A DNA stretch of 64,000 nucleotides from Streptomyces griseoincarnatus (GCA_014649575.1 BMTH01000001.1:496001-560000), one strand, 5' to 3'. Shown: positions 53,770 to 62,803, numbered from the stretch's first letter. The notes: generated by a model from the letters alone, not told the origin. Translations and numbers: made by a program.

Positions 53770-54696
53770 TCACTTCTCCGGCGCGCCGACCGGCTTCCCG
53801 TCGGGCCGTACGGCGTACCAGGTGCCGCCCACGCCCTGACCGTTGGTGTCGCCGGGGGCCTTGTCCCCGGCGAAGGTGTAGATGGGCCAGCAGTTGATCG
53901 TCTGCTGCTCGGCGCCGTCGGGCCGGGTGAAGGTCATGTAGCCCTTCTTCTGGATGCCCTTGGTGTCGTCGAAGTCGACCGGAGAGACGACCGGCCACTT
54001 CTTCACGCAGTCTCCGGCGCAGTTCGAGACGGGCTCCGGCCACGCCTCGTCCTTCATGAAGCGGTAGACCGTCATGCCCTTCTCGTCGACGACGATCTCG
54101 CCGAGCTTGGAGTCCTCCCGGGTCGACAGTCCCGGCAGATCGGCCGACTGCGCCTTCTTCCCCTCCGGGGTGAACGCGAACCACTTTCCGCCCACGCCCT
54201 GACCCTTGACGTCCCCGGCGTTCACGTCCTTGGCGTACCGGTACGCCGGCCAGCCGTCCACGGTGAGCTGCTTGGTGCCGTCGGCGCGGGTGATCTCGCC
54301 GAGCAGCGCCTTGTCGATGCCCTCACCGGCCGAGGCGTCGTCCGCCGGCACCGGCGGCCAGGTCTTCGCGCAGTCCCCGTCGCAGTTGGACTTGGGCGGG
54401 TTCGCCGAGTCCTGGTCGAACCGGTAGAGCGTCAGGCCCAGTTCGTCGGTCACCACCTTGCCGAGCTTGGCGTCGGTGGCCACGTTCAGCTGCCCCGCCG
54501 TGTTGGCCGGCTGGCTCGGGGCCGGCGAGTTCTGGCCCGCCTGCGCGCCGCTGCCGATGCCGCCGAGGTCGCCCGGCGCCGTGACCCCCACGTTCTGACT
54601 GGAGGGCGGCGGGGTGTCCTGACCGCACGCCGTCGTCAGGGTCAGCACCGCCGCGGCGCTCACCACCAGTGAGGCGGTCCGCCAGGAGGTCTTCAT
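53770..54696 (-). CDS. SCO0930-family lipoprotein with secreted repeats
   Basis: A 308-residue lipoprotein: signal peptide and lipobox LTTACG with Cys24, a Pro/Ser/Gly-rich spacer, then repeated Lipoprotein_15 (PF03640-like) units. The GLTLYRFDQD and GMTVYRFMKDE segments are each followed by CDGDCAKTWPPV or CAGDCVKKWPVV and by VDGWPAYRYA or INCWPIYTFAGD. ATG 54696 has GGAG upstream. The family is exported to the cell surface; its function is unknown, and a role in electron transfer or metal binding through the CxGDC pairs is speculation. Confidence 0.88.
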   Translation of the reverse strand: MKTSWRTASLVVSAAAVLTLTTACGQDTPPPSSQNVGVTAPGDLGGIGSGAQAGQNSPAPSQPANTAGQLNVATDAKLGKVVTDELGLTLYRFDQDSANPPKSNCDGDCAKTWPPVPADDASAGEGIDKALLGEITRADGTKQLTVDGWPAYRYAKDVNAGDVKGQGVGGKWFAFTPEGKKAQSADLPGLSTREDSKLGEIVVDEKGMTVYRFMKDEAWPEPVSNCAGDCVKKWPVVSPVDFDDTKGIQKKGYMTFTRPDGAEQQTINCWPIYTFAGDKAPGDTNGQGVGGTWYAVRPDGKPVGAPEK

Positions 54697-54865
54697 CGTC
54701 AACTCCAGATGATCGCAGAGGTGTCGCAGCGCTCTGCCGCGCCGCCGCTCGACGATGGGTACGCACGGCGGCACACGTTGTGTTCAACGGCGGCCTGTTT
54801 TTCTTTTCTTAACTCCTTCGTGGCATTCCCCTCGCTCTCGCGCGTGGGACGGCCCCGGACGACTC

Positions 54866-55483
54866 ATGATCTTCGTCGTGCAAGCACTCGTACCGACCCA
54901 AACCCGCACCGCGGCGCGCGCGTTGGCCGTGGTGACGCTGTTGTGGGCGCTCGCCGGCGCACCCGGCCAGGCGGCGGCGGACGCCTGCGCGTACGCCTCG
55001 ACGGGGCCGGACGGCACGGAGGCGGTGGCGATCGCGGGCCACATCGACTGGGACGTCCCGCCCTGCTCACCGCCGCCTCCGCCACCGCCCCCCACCCCCA
55101 CGCCGACCCCCACACCCACCCCGACGCCGACCCCGACTCCGCCCCCTCCTCCACCGCCGCCCTCGCCGACGCCGGCCCCTCCGAAGCCGAAGCCCACCCC
55201 CACCGTGCGGCCCGTCGCGCCACCCGCGGCGCGCCCCGCTCCGCCGCCTCCGCCGACGCCGACGGTCAGACCGCGCCCGACGCTCCGCCCGGCGCCGCAG
55301 CCTCCGCCGACGCAGCCGTCCGCGACGCCGAGCCCCCGCCCGACCCTGCGGACCGTCACCTACCCGCGCCACCGCGCGACCGAGGTGAGGCGGCAGACCC
55401 GGAGCACCACGTCACCTCTCGTCTTCGTCCTGCTCATCATCACCCCCGCGGTGGTCGCCGTGGCCGCCCTGCGTCCGCGCTGA
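54866..55483 (+). CDS. Proline-rich secreted or anchored protein
   Basis: A 205-residue exported protein of unknown function. The signal peptide is ARALAVVTLLWALAGAPGQAAA. A short domain with two cysteines (DACAYASTGPDG ... WDVPPCS) precedes about 90 residues of proline-rich repeats (PTPTPTPT and PPPPPPPP runs). A C-terminal hydrophobic span (SPLVFVLLIITPAVVAVAAL) ends in RPR. This suggests an anchored, wall-spanning stalk. No LPxTG-like sorting motif is seen. ATG 54866 lacks a strong ribosome site. Confidence 0.7.
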   Translation: MIFVVQALVPTQTRTAARALAVVTLLWALAGAPGQAAADACAYASTGPDGTEAVAIAGHIDWDVPPCSPPPPPPPPTPTPTPTPTPTPTPTPPPPPPPPSPTPAPPKPKPTPTVRPVAPPAARPAPPPPPTPTVRPRPTLRPAPQPPPTQPSATPSPRPTLRTVTYPRHRATEVRRQTRSTTSPLVFVLLIITPAVVAVAALRPR

Positions 55484-55529
55484 CGACCGCCCGCGCGACC
55501 GATCGCCCCTCTCTTCCTGGAGGCACCTC

Positions 55530-56294
55530 TTGCCGGAATGGCTTGTTCTCACCCTCGCCATGCTCGCCGCCTGCTCCGTCGTGGTGATCATCACCCTCCT
55601 GAGGCACCGGAGGGCGGCCGAGGACGAGGACCCCAGCGAGACACCGGACGTCATCGAGTACATGACGATGTGGATCGGCGTCGTGTACGCCATCGTGCTG
55701 GGCCTCGCCATCGCCGGTGTCTGGGAGGGCCGCAGCGCCGCCCAGGACAACGTCCGGGCCGAGGCGGTCGCCCTGCACGAGGTCTCGGAGCGGGCACGGG
55801 TCTACCCCGCCGAGATCCGCGACCGGATCCGTGACGATGTCAACGCCTATGTCGGACACGTCGTCACCACCGAGTGGAAGACCATGGCCGACCACGACCG
55901 GCTGACCGACGAGGGCACCGAACTGCTCGACCGGCTGCGCCGGGACGTGACCGACTACGAGCCGCGCACCGACTTCGAGGCACAGGCCTACCAGCCGCTG
56001 GTGGACCAGGTGGCCGCCGCCGACCAGGCGCGCAGCGCCCGCGCGGAGTCGACCGGGGCGACCATGCCGGGCGTGGTGTGGTTCGGCCTGGTCACCGGAG
56101 CCGTGATCACCATCGGCATGATCTTCGCCCTGCAGATCCGGCGCACCCGCCGCGAACTGATCCTCGCCGGGCTGTTCTCGGCGCTCATCGCCTTCCTGCT
56201 GTTCCTCATCTGGGACTTCGACGCGCCCTACAGCAGGGGACTGGCCGCGACGGCCGATCCGTTCCTGAGGCTGTTCCCGGAGGTCAAGAGCTAG
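55530..56294 (+). CDS. DUF4239 (bestrophin-like) membrane protein
   Basis: A 254-residue membrane protein with four spans (about 4-24, 46-66, 185-204, 211-231) and a charged soluble middle (70-180), as in the DUF4239/bestrophin-like family, whose role is unknown. TTG 55530 is taken as start because GGAGG lies six bases before it. It follows the proline-rich gene by 46 bp in the same direction, a likely operon. Its TAG stop overlaps the first bases of the 162-bp inverted-repeat element downstream. Confidence 0.82.
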   Translation: MPEWLVLTLAMLAACSVVVIITLLRHRRAAEDEDPSETPDVIEYMTMWIGVVYAIVLGLAIAGVWEGRSAAQDNVRAEAVALHEVSERARVYPAEIRDRIRDDVNAYVGHVVTTEWKTMADHDRLTDEGTELLDRLRRDVTDYEPRTDFEAQAYQPLVDQVAAADQARSARAESTGATMPGVVWFGLVTGAVITIGMIFALQIRRTRRELILAGLFSALIAFLLFLIWDFDAPYSRGLAATADPFLRLFPEVKS

Positions 56295-56454
56295 GGTCTT
56301 TCGTTTGGATCAGGCCGGATGAGGGAGCGGGGTCCGGTGCCGTGCATCGCAAGGCGGAGGAGGGCGGCAGGGCGGAGCCCTGACAACCGACGACAACGCG
56401 GCGAGGCGCGGTGCCAGACCCCGCGAGCCCGGCCTGATCCAAACGAAAGGCCCT
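56293..56454. mobile_element. MITE-like element, 162 bp, with 26-bp terminal inverted repeats
   Basis: The left end AGGGTCTTTCGTTTGGATCA and following GGCCGG are matched by the right end in reverse complement, with a single difference in 26 bp. Inside, GCGGGGTC (56327-56334) pairs with GACCCCGC (56417-56424). The element codes for nothing convincing. No clear target duplication is visible. Its left end supplies the stop codon of the DUF4239 gene. It accounts for most of the 56295-56528 gap. Confidence 0.8.
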
Positions 56455-56528
56455 GGGGAGACGGCACGGCTGCCGCCCCCGGCCGGCAGCGGTCGGGGGC
56501 GGCCGTCACACAGGGGCCTCGCCGGTGT

Positions 56529-59500
56529 TCATCGCCGTACGCCGAACTCCCCGGTCAGCGCGCCGATTCCCACCGTCCAGGTCCCCGTGGCCGCCCGGCG
56601 GACGGTGAAGCGCACCGTCACTTCCCCACCCGGGCGGACGGTGACGTCCTGGCGCTGCTCCGGCTCGCCGGCCACCGTCAGCACGGCGGTGTACGTGCCC
56701 GTCGCCTCGCCCACGTTCCTCACCCGCGCCATCACCCGGACCGGGGCGCCGGGGCGCACCCGGGGCGGTGTCACCGTCAGGCCGTGCGGAGCGAAGCGCG
56801 CCTCGGGCCCGGCGACCAGGTCGTGGACGAAGACGTCCGAGTGACGGTTGGTGTCGTCCCCGACCAGGTTGGCCGAGGTGCTCTCGAAGGCGACGTACCG
56901 GCCGTCCCCGCTGAGCGCGGGCAGTGCGGACGCCCCGTCTCCCCCGGCGCCCTCCGGGCCGTCCGACACCCGGACCGTGGTCCCGGCCTCACGGTCGCGC
57001 ACGAACACGTCCGCCATCCCGTTGGTGTCGCCTGGAGCCAGGTCGGCCGCGTAGCTGTAGAAGGCCACCTTGGTGCCGTCCGCGCTGAGGGAGGGCGCGT
57101 AGGCCCACTCGTCGGCGGGGGTGCCGTCGCCGGCGACGTCGACCCGCTCGTTCTTCCCGGTGCGCAGGTCGTGGACGTACAGCCGCCAGTCGCTGTCGAA
57201 CACGACCACGCTGCCGTCACCGCTGATCTTCGGCGCGGTGTGGGGGCCGTCGGGCCCGTCGACCAGGCGGGTCGTGCCGGTCTGCCGGTCGTACAGGAAG
57301 ACGTCGGCGGCGCCGTCGGTGTCGCCGGGCACGAGGTTGTCCGCCGTGCTCTGGAAGGCGATCCACCGGCCGTCGGCGCTGATCGTCTGCTCGCGGGACG
57401 GGCCGTTGCCCGCAGCGCCGTCGGGGGCCGCGGAGACGCGGACGGTGGTGCCGAGCTTCCGGTCGCGGAGGAAGACGTCCGTGGTGCCGTTGGTGTCGCC
57501 CGCCACCAGGTTGCCGGCCTCGCTGTTGAAGACGGCCCAGCGGCCGTCGGCGCTCAGCGACGGGGCCGAGGAGAGGCCGTCGGCCTGGGTGCCGTCCGAG
57601 GCGACCGAGACCCGTTCGGTGACGCCGGTCGTCCGGTCGTGCACGAAGGCGTCGGTCTCCCGGTTGGTGTCCCCGGACACCAGGGTGGTCGCGCCGCTGC
57701 TGTAGCCGACGTACCGGCCGTCGGCGCTGAGGGTCGGCGTCAGGGAGAAGTCGTCGCCCTCGGTGCCGTCCGAGGCGACCGACACGCGTGCGGTGGTCCG
57801 GCGGTCCCGGTCGGTGACGAAGATGTCGAGCGTGCCGTTGGTGTCGCCGGGGACCAGGTTGGAGGCCGCGCTCGCGAAGGCGACCACCTGGCCGTCGTCG
57901 CTGACGTCGGGCCACCAGGCCTCCCCGTTCGGCTGGTTGCCCTGGCCGCTGAGGGACACCCGCTCGGTGGCGGCGGGACGCGGCAGCGCCAGGTCGGCGC
58001 GGCGGGCGCCGGAGCGGCCGTCCACGGTCACGGTGAGCGGGCGGGACCGGGAGATGCCGGGCGCGACGGCCGTCAGACGGTGGGTGCCTGCGGGCACGTC
58101 GCGGATCGTGTAGCGGCCGTGCGCGTCGGTCACCGCGGTCAGCGTGTCCGGGACGTCCAGCACGCTGACGGTGGCGCCCGGCACGGTCGTCCCCGTCGGC
58201 CCGTACGTCACCGTCCCGCTGACCGTCGCCCAGCGGGTGCGCGCGAGCTCCAGGCGCACGTCGGTCCAGCGGTCGGCGCGCACCCGCTCCCGGGTCACGG
58301 TGTCCTGGTATCCGAAGCGGGACAGCGCGAGGTCGTGGCTGCCGGGGGCGAGGCGGAGCGAGAAGCGGCCCGCCGCGTCGGTGGTGACCGTGCGACCGGT
58401 GTCCGTGCGGGCGACGGCGACGCCGGCCAGCGGCTTGCCGCTCCGTCCGTCGGTGACCGTGCCGCGCACCCCGCTGTTCAGGGCCGCCTCGGTCACCGCC
58501 GCGTAGGCGTCGATACGGCCGTGTCCGTAGCGCGGGTTGGGCAGGGCGCCGTAGCGGTCGTCGGCGCGGGAGGTGCCGGTGAGGATCGCGAGGGCCTCGT
58601 CGACGGTGAGGTCCGGCCGGGCCTGGAGCATGAGGGCGACGGTGCCGGACACGTGCGGGGTGGCCATCGAGGTGCCGTCGAGGGTGCCGTAGCCGCCGTC
58701 GGGGAGCGCGGACAGGACGTCGACGCCGGGTGCGGAGACGTCGGGCACGACGTAGGTGTCGGGCCATTCGGCGGGCGGGGTGCTCCAGTTGCTCTTGTGG
58801 ACGACCTCGCCGCAGGAGAAGTCGGCAACGTTGTCGTCGGCGTCGGTCGCGCCGACGGAGACGGCTTCGAAGACGTTGCCGGGGGCGGCAGAGCCCTGGA
58901 GGCACTCGTTGCCGATGGCGAAGGCGGGGAAGGCGCCGGCGCGGGCGATGTTGCGGGCCGGTTCGACGAGTTCGTCCGCGTAGCCGTCGGAGCCGAGCGA
59001 CATGCTGACCACGTCGGCGGGTTTCCCGGCGGGGGTGCCGTCGGCGGCGTAGGGGGCGATCGCCCACTGCATGCCGGCGATCACCTGGGCGAGGCTGCCG
59101 CGTCCGCCGGGTATGACCAGCCCGCCCATGAGTTCGGCGCCGGGCGCCACGCCGATCCGGGTGCCGGAGGCGTCGCCGCCCGCGACGGTGCCGGCGACGT
59201 GGGTGCCGTGGTAGGCGCTGTCGTGCGGCAGGGAGCCCGGGACCGGGCGCCCGTCGGCGTCGAACTCGATCCAGCCGCCGGGGTGGGCCGGGTCGGCGGA
59301 ATCCGCGCCGGCGAGCTTGCCCGAGAGGTCGGGGTGCGCGATGTCGATGCCGGTGTCGAGGACGGCGACGCGGACGTCGGCGCCGGTGAGCTTCCGGTCG
59401 TCCTGCGCCTTGTCGGCGCCGATCTTGGCCAGACCCCAGGTGGTGGCTCCCGCGGTGGCACGGGCGACGGCCGCGGCGCTCTTCTCCGGGGTCTCGCCGG

Positions 59501-59975
59501 GCGGGGTCTCCAGGGTGAAGTTGGGGATGACCCGCTCGACGGGGGCGAGCGCGGCCAGTTGGCGGAGGGTGTCCGGGGTGGCCCGGACGAGCACCATGTT
59601 CTTCAGCCAGAAGGTGTTGAGGACCCGGTCGCCGTTCGCCTCGACGAGGTCCACGACCGGGGCCTGGTCGGCGGCGGTGTCCCGGGCGAGCGCGCGGCGC
59701 ACCTCCATGGCAGTGCCGTCGGGGAGGGAGCCGGCGGCGCTGCGGAGGACGACGGCGGCCTCGACGCGGCCGTCGCCGCGGGCCTCGGCGGCGTCCATGC
59801 GGGCCAGCACGGCGGTGTCGATCTTGGCGTGGGCGCCCGCCGGACGGGACGGTCCGGCGGGGGCGGCGTGCGCGGTCGCGGGTGCGGCGGTCAGCGCGGT
59901 GGCGCAGATGCCGAGCACGGACAGCAGGGATCTGTGGCGGTGTCGTCCGCGGCGCGGACGGGACGGGAGCGGCAT
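56529..59975 (-). CDS. Secreted S8 (subtilisin-like) protease with carboxypeptidase-regulatory-like and PD40 propeller domains
   Basis: A 1148-residue exported protease. Signal peptide about 15-38; propeptide-like region 50-160; S8 domain with Asp207 (VAVLDTGID), His256 (HGTHVAG) and Ser436 (GTSMATPHVSG). Two carboxypeptidase-regulatory-like modules follow (GVRGTVTDGRSGKPLAGV; VSGTVTYGPTGTTVPGA). Then come seven to eight WD40-like PD40 repeats (about 680-1040; SADGRYVGYSSGA, NLVPGDTNGTLDIFV), which should form a beta-propeller. A CARDB-like end closes it. ATG 59975 has AAGGAG seven bases upstream. It diverges from a LuxR-type regulator. Confidence 0.9.
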   Translation of the reverse strand: MPLPSRPRRGRHRHRSLLSVLGICATALTAAPATAHAAPAGPSRPAGAHAKIDTAVLARMDAAEARGDGRVEAAVVLRSAAGSLPDGTAMEVRRALARDTAADQAPVVDLVEANGDRVLNTFWLKNMVLVRATPDTLRQLAALAPVERVIPNFTLETPPGETPEKSAAAVARATAGATTWGLAKIGADKAQDDRKLTGADVRVAVLDTGIDIAHPDLSGKLAGADSADPAHPGGWIEFDADGRPVPGSLPHDSAYHGTHVAGTVAGGDASGTRIGVAPGAELMGGLVIPGGRGSLAQVIAGMQWAIAPYAADGTPAGKPADVVSMSLGSDGYADELVEPARNIARAGAFPAFAIGNECLQGSAAPGNVFEAVSVGATDADDNVADFSCGEVVHKSNWSTPPAEWPDTYVVPDVSAPGVDVLSALPDGGYGTLDGTSMATPHVSGTVALMLQARPDLTVDEALAILTGTSRADDRYGALPNPRYGHGRIDAYAAVTEAALNSGVRGTVTDGRSGKPLAGVAVARTDTGRTVTTDAAGRFSLRLAPGSHDLALSRFGYQDTVTRERVRADRWTDVRLELARTRWATVSGTVTYGPTGTTVPGATVSVLDVPDTLTAVTDAHGRYTIRDVPAGTHRLTAVAPGISRSRPLTVTVDGRSGARRADLALPRPAATERVSLSGQGNQPNGEAWWPDVSDDGQVVAFASAASNLVPGDTNGTLDIFVTDRDRRTTARVSVASDGTEGDDFSLTPTLSADGRYVGYSSGATTLVSGDTNRETDAFVHDRTTGVTERVSVASDGTQADGLSSAPSLSADGRWAVFNSEAGNLVAGDTNGTTDVFLRDRKLGTTVRVSAAPDGAAGNGPSREQTISADGRWIAFQSTADNLVPGDTDGAADVFLYDRQTGTTRLVDGPDGPHTAPKISGDGSVVVFDSDWRLYVHDLRTGKNERVDVAGDGTPADEWAYAPSLSADGTKVAFYSYAADLAPGDTNGMADVFVRDREAGTTVRVSDGPEGAGGDGASALPALSGDGRYVAFESTSANLVGDDTNRHSDVFVHDLVAGPEARFAPHGLTVTPPRVRPGAPVRVMARVRNVGEATGTYTAVLTVAGEPEQRQDVTVRPGGEVTVRFTVRRAATGTWTVGIGALTGEFGVRR

Positions 59976-60090
59976 GGGGGCACTCCTTCTTGTGGCGCGA
60001 GGTGCGCCGGGGGAACGGGGGAGGCAGGTGACGAAGCTCGTCGAACGCTGACATCCGCCGCGGACGCCTGACAAGATCGACCTGCGGCGA

Positions 60091-60112
60091 CTTCCCGTCA
60101 GGCGGCGGGAAG
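60091..60112. promoter_or_regulatory. Inverted repeat CTTCCCG-N8-CGGGAAG
   Basis: Perfect 7-bp arms lie between the protease (start 59975) and the LuxR-type gene (start 60139), a suitable operator for the latter. Confidence 0.55.
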
Positions 60113-60138
60113 ACGACAGCGGACGGAGGGGCGGGAGC

Positions 60139-61122
60139 GTGCTGGAACCGATCGGCCTGGACGAGCGCGGCGAGGCGCTGTACGACGCGTTGATCCGCAG
60201 GACCCGGGCCACGGCGGCGGAGCTGGCGGCCGACTGCGGTCTCACCCCGCGGGCGGCCGCGCGGGTGCTGCGGTCATTGGTGGACCTCGGGCTCGCCTCG
60301 GCCGGACGGGGACGGCCCGTCCGCTACGCCGCGGCGCCGCCCGACAGCGCGCTGGAGGCCGTGCTGCGGGAGAAGGAGCGGGCCTTGAACGGCGTGCGTT
60401 CCCAGGTCGCGGACCTGATGTCGCTGTACCGGGCGGGCAGCAACTTCGCGCACCCAGGCGACCTGGTCGAGGTCGTCTCCGGCCGGGACGAGGTGAACCG
60501 CCTCTGGACGCAGATGCAGCGGGCCAGCCGCATGCAGGTGCGCGGCTTCGACTGCCCTCCGTACGCGGCTGCCGCGGGCCATCGCGAGTCCAATCCGGTC
60601 GAGCTGGAGCTGCTCTCCCGGGGTGTGAAGTACCGGGTGCTGTACGACAGTTCGGTGCTGGAGATGCCGGGCTGGCTGGAGGACGTGACCGCGGGGATAC
60701 GGCTGGGGGAACAGGCGCGCATCGCCACGGGGCTGCCGACCAAGCTCGCGATCTGCGACGACCGGGTCGCCATGCTCCCCCTGCTGCGCCCCGGCGACGA
60801 CTCGGTCACCGCCTCGTACGTCGTCCACCCCTCTCCCCTGCTGGACGCGCTTGCCGCCCTGTTCGAGGCGGTGTGGGAACGCAGCGTGCAGATACGCCCG
60901 TCGGTGCCGCCCGTGGTGGGGGACCTGCCGGAGCGGCTGTCGCCGGACGAGGAGAAGCTCCTGACCCTGCTGGCGTCGGGGGCCACCGACAAGGCGGCGG
61001 GGCGGTCCCTCGGCTGGAGCGAGCGTACGGTGCAGCGGCACATCACCAAACTGCTGCGGCGCTTCGGCGCGCAGACGCGCTTCCAGCTCGCGATGGAGGC
61101 CACCCGCCGGGGCTGGATCTGA
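60139..61122 (+). CDS. TrmB-like/LuxR-type helix-turn-helix regulator
   Basis: A 327-residue regulator with two DNA-binding parts: an N-terminal TrmB-like winged helix (about 8-60; ATAAELAADCGLTPRAAARVLRSL in parts) and a C-terminal LuxR HTH (about 260-325; LSPDEEKLLTLLASGATDKAA, SERTVQRHITKLLRRFGA). The middle may sense a ligand. GTG 60139 has GGAGGG eight bases upstream. It is divergent from the protease gene and may control it. Confidence 0.86.
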   Translation: MLEPIGLDERGEALYDALIRRTRATAAELAADCGLTPRAAARVLRSLVDLGLASAGRGRPVRYAAAPPDSALEAVLREKERALNGVRSQVADLMSLYRAGSNFAHPGDLVEVVSGRDEVNRLWTQMQRASRMQVRGFDCPPYAAAAGHRESNPVELELLSRGVKYRVLYDSSVLEMPGWLEDVTAGIRLGEQARIATGLPTKLAICDDRVAMLPLLRPGDDSVTASYVVHPSPLLDALAALFEAVWERSVQIRPSVPPVVGDLPERLSPDEEKLLTLLASGATDKAAGRSLGWSERTVQRHITKLLRRFGAQTRFQLAMEATRRGWI

Positions 61123-61140
61123 CCCGTCCCGCGCGCACGA

Positions 61141-61176
61141 CCGCGCCCCGGAACACCGTCAGGGTCCGGGGCGCGG
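61141..61176. terminator. Bidirectional hairpin terminator
   Basis: CCGCGCCCCGGA (61141-61152) and TCCGGGGCGCGG (61165-61176) form a perfect 12-bp stem between two convergent genes. Confidence 0.75.
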
Positions 61177-61219
61177 GCTTCGGGCACGTGCGGAACGGGA
61201 GACCGAGGGGAACAGCGCC

Positions 61220-61753
61220 TCAGATCCGCTTCTCGGCGCGGCGGCGCATCCAGAAGAAGCCGCTGCCGGCGACCGCGGCGGCCACCAGCGACCCGCCGAT
61301 CGCCATGTCGGTGGGGGTCGCGCCGGTGGTGCTGCTGCCGCCGATGCCGCCGCGGACACCGCCGATGACGGTGAAGGCGGCCGGACGGGTCAGGCTGCGT
61401 CCGGAGCAGTGGACGGTGATGTCGTAGGGACCGGGACGGGCGTTGTCGTCGATGGTGGCGGTGCCCCTGGCGGTGTCGTTGCCCCTGGCGGTGTCGTTGC
61501 CCCTGGCGGTGTCGTTGTGGTTGTTGACGGGCGTCAGGTTCGTCCGCTGGAAGGCGTTCGAGGTGGCGTGGCCGCCGTGGGGGCAGCCGTCGACGGTGAT
61601 GGTGAGCTGGCCGCCCCGGGCGATGACGCCGGGCTGGGCGACGATGTTGGACGGGTTGGCCACCCGTCCGCCGTCCGCGACGGCCACCGGGGCGGCGACC
61701 CCGAGGACGGCGACCGCGGCTCCGGCGGCCGCAAGGGCACGTGTCTTGCGCAT
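61220..61753 (-). CDS. Small exported protein with NDTARG repeats, possible sortase-associated surface protein
   Basis: A 177-residue exported protein of unknown function. Signal peptide 1-26 (cleavage near AVADGG); a beta-rich domain with two cysteines (VDGCPHGGHATS; ITVHCSGRSLTR); three exact NDTARG repeats (an 18-bp tandem repeat at about 61456-61515); a C-terminal span (IGGSLVAAAVAGSGFFWM) and RRRAEKRI tail. The layout resembles sortase substrates, but no LPxTG/LAxTG motif precedes the span. ATG 61753 has GGAGG five bases upstream. A sortase gene lies 336 bp away, divergent. Confidence 0.78.
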   Translation of the reverse strand: MRKTRALAAAGAAVAVLGVAAPVAVADGGRVANPSNIVAQPGVIARGGQLTITVDGCPHGGHATSNAFQRTNLTPVNNHNDTARGNDTARGNDTARGTATIDDNARPGPYDITVHCSGRSLTRPAAFTVIGGVRGGIGGSSTTGATPTDMAIGGSLVAAAVAGSGFFWMRRRAEKRI

Positions 61754-62089
61754 GTGATCCTCCGCGGGAGACGCCCCGGGTCCCGTCCCCGGTCCGATCG
61801 GCGAGAAAGCGCCTCCCGGAAAGACCCTCAGTTGCCCTGCGCCGCCGCGCATTTCGGGAATGGTCCGTACGGTTGAGGGCCACCCCCGTCCCTCCCGTGC
61901 GGGCGGGGCCATCACCGCAGGTCACGGACCGTCAGAAGATCTTCGTCCCGGATCACCTCGGATGGCGCACGCCGCCCTCCCGGGGGCCACCCGTTCGCCT
62001 CCGTCCCGTCGCCGGTGGCGCACCCTCCGCTTAGCGTTCACGTCATGCGCGAGTGACACGGCGACGGCCGTGTCGAGAGGGGAAGGCGA
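61754..62089. other. Divergent promoter region between the exported protein and sortase genes
   Basis: This 336-bp region holds no credible gene. CCCTCA near 61826 and TGAGGG near 61873 are inverted to each other. A GGGGAAGG ribosome site precedes the sortase ATG. Confidence 0.5.
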
Positions 62090-62755
62090 ATGTCAGCTTT
62101 CGAGCCGGCCGAAGCCGAAGAGGAGGCGCGGCCGAGGAGGCGCGCCCCGTGGGGCGTGATAGCGCTGGTCCTGCTCACCGGCCTCGCGCTGCTCCGCAAC
62201 GGCTCCGGGGAGTTCGACGTGGGCCCGCCGCAGCCGGCCGGTGCGGCCGCCGCGGACAGCGCGACCCCCGGCGGCGCCGTCGGCGCGCTGCCGGCGCTGC
62301 CGTACGCGGTGCCGGACCGGGTGCGGATCCCGGCGATCCAGGTGGACGCGCCGATCGTGCCGGTGGGTCTGGACGCGGAGGGCTGGGTGGACGCGCCGCC
62401 GCCCGAGGACCCGAACCTGGCGGGCTGGTTCACCGGCGCGGTCTCGCCGGGCGAGAAGGGCACGTCGGTCGTGGTCGGGCACGTCGACAACGCACAGGGC
62501 CCTGCCGTGTTCTACGGCTTGGGCGCGCTGAAGAAGGGCAACCGGGTCGAGGTCGCCCGCAAGGACGGCAGGACCGCCGTGTTCGAGGTCTACGGCGTGG
62601 AGGTCTTCTCGAAGAACGACTTCCCCGGCGACCGGGTCTACGCGTCCAAGGGAACCGCCGAGCTGCGGGTCATCACCTGCGGCGGCGGCTTCACCCAGCA
62701 GGACGGCTACGACGGCAACGTCGTCGCCTTCGCCCGCCTGACCGAGGTCCGCTGA
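62090..62755 (+). CDS. Class F sortase
   Basis: A 221-residue sortase joining surface proteins to cell-wall peptide or processing them at the membrane. An N-terminal cytoplasmic tail and single span (WGVIALVLLTGLALL) are followed by a Gly/Ala-rich linker. The catalytic domain has His131 (VVVGHVDN), Cys197 (VITCGGGF) and Arg216 (VVAFARL). RIPAIQVDAPIVPVGLDAEG is typical of class F. The neighbours suggest the divergent exported protein as substrate, which lacks a recognised motif. Confidence 0.93.
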   Translation: MSAFEPAEAEEEARPRRRAPWGVIALVLLTGLALLRNGSGEFDVGPPQPAGAAAADSATPGGAVGALPALPYAVPDRVRIPAIQVDAPIVPVGLDAEGWVDAPPPEDPNLAGWFTGAVSPGEKGTSVVVGHVDNAQGPAVFYGLGALKKGNRVEVARKDGRTAVFEVYGVEVFSKNDFPGDRVYASKGTAELRVITCGGGFTQQDGYDGNVVAFARLTEVR

Positions 62756-62760
62756 GCCGT

Positions 62761-62800
62761 CGGCCGAGCCGTCCCCGCACGGGCGGGGACGGCTCGGCCG
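62761..62800. terminator. Perfect 18-bp hairpin terminator
   Basis: CGGCCGAGCCGTCCCCGC (62761-62778) and GCGGGGACGGCTCGGCCG (62783-62800) pair fully around an ACGG loop between the convergent sortase and deacetylase genes. Confidence 0.9.
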
Positions 62801-62803
62801 TTC

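Noticed and set aside
56319..60071. A 1250-codon plus-strand frame opposite the subtilase
   Set aside because: It is antisense to a complete protease with catalytic triad and signal peptide, and its product is Val/Gly/Arg-rich low complexity.
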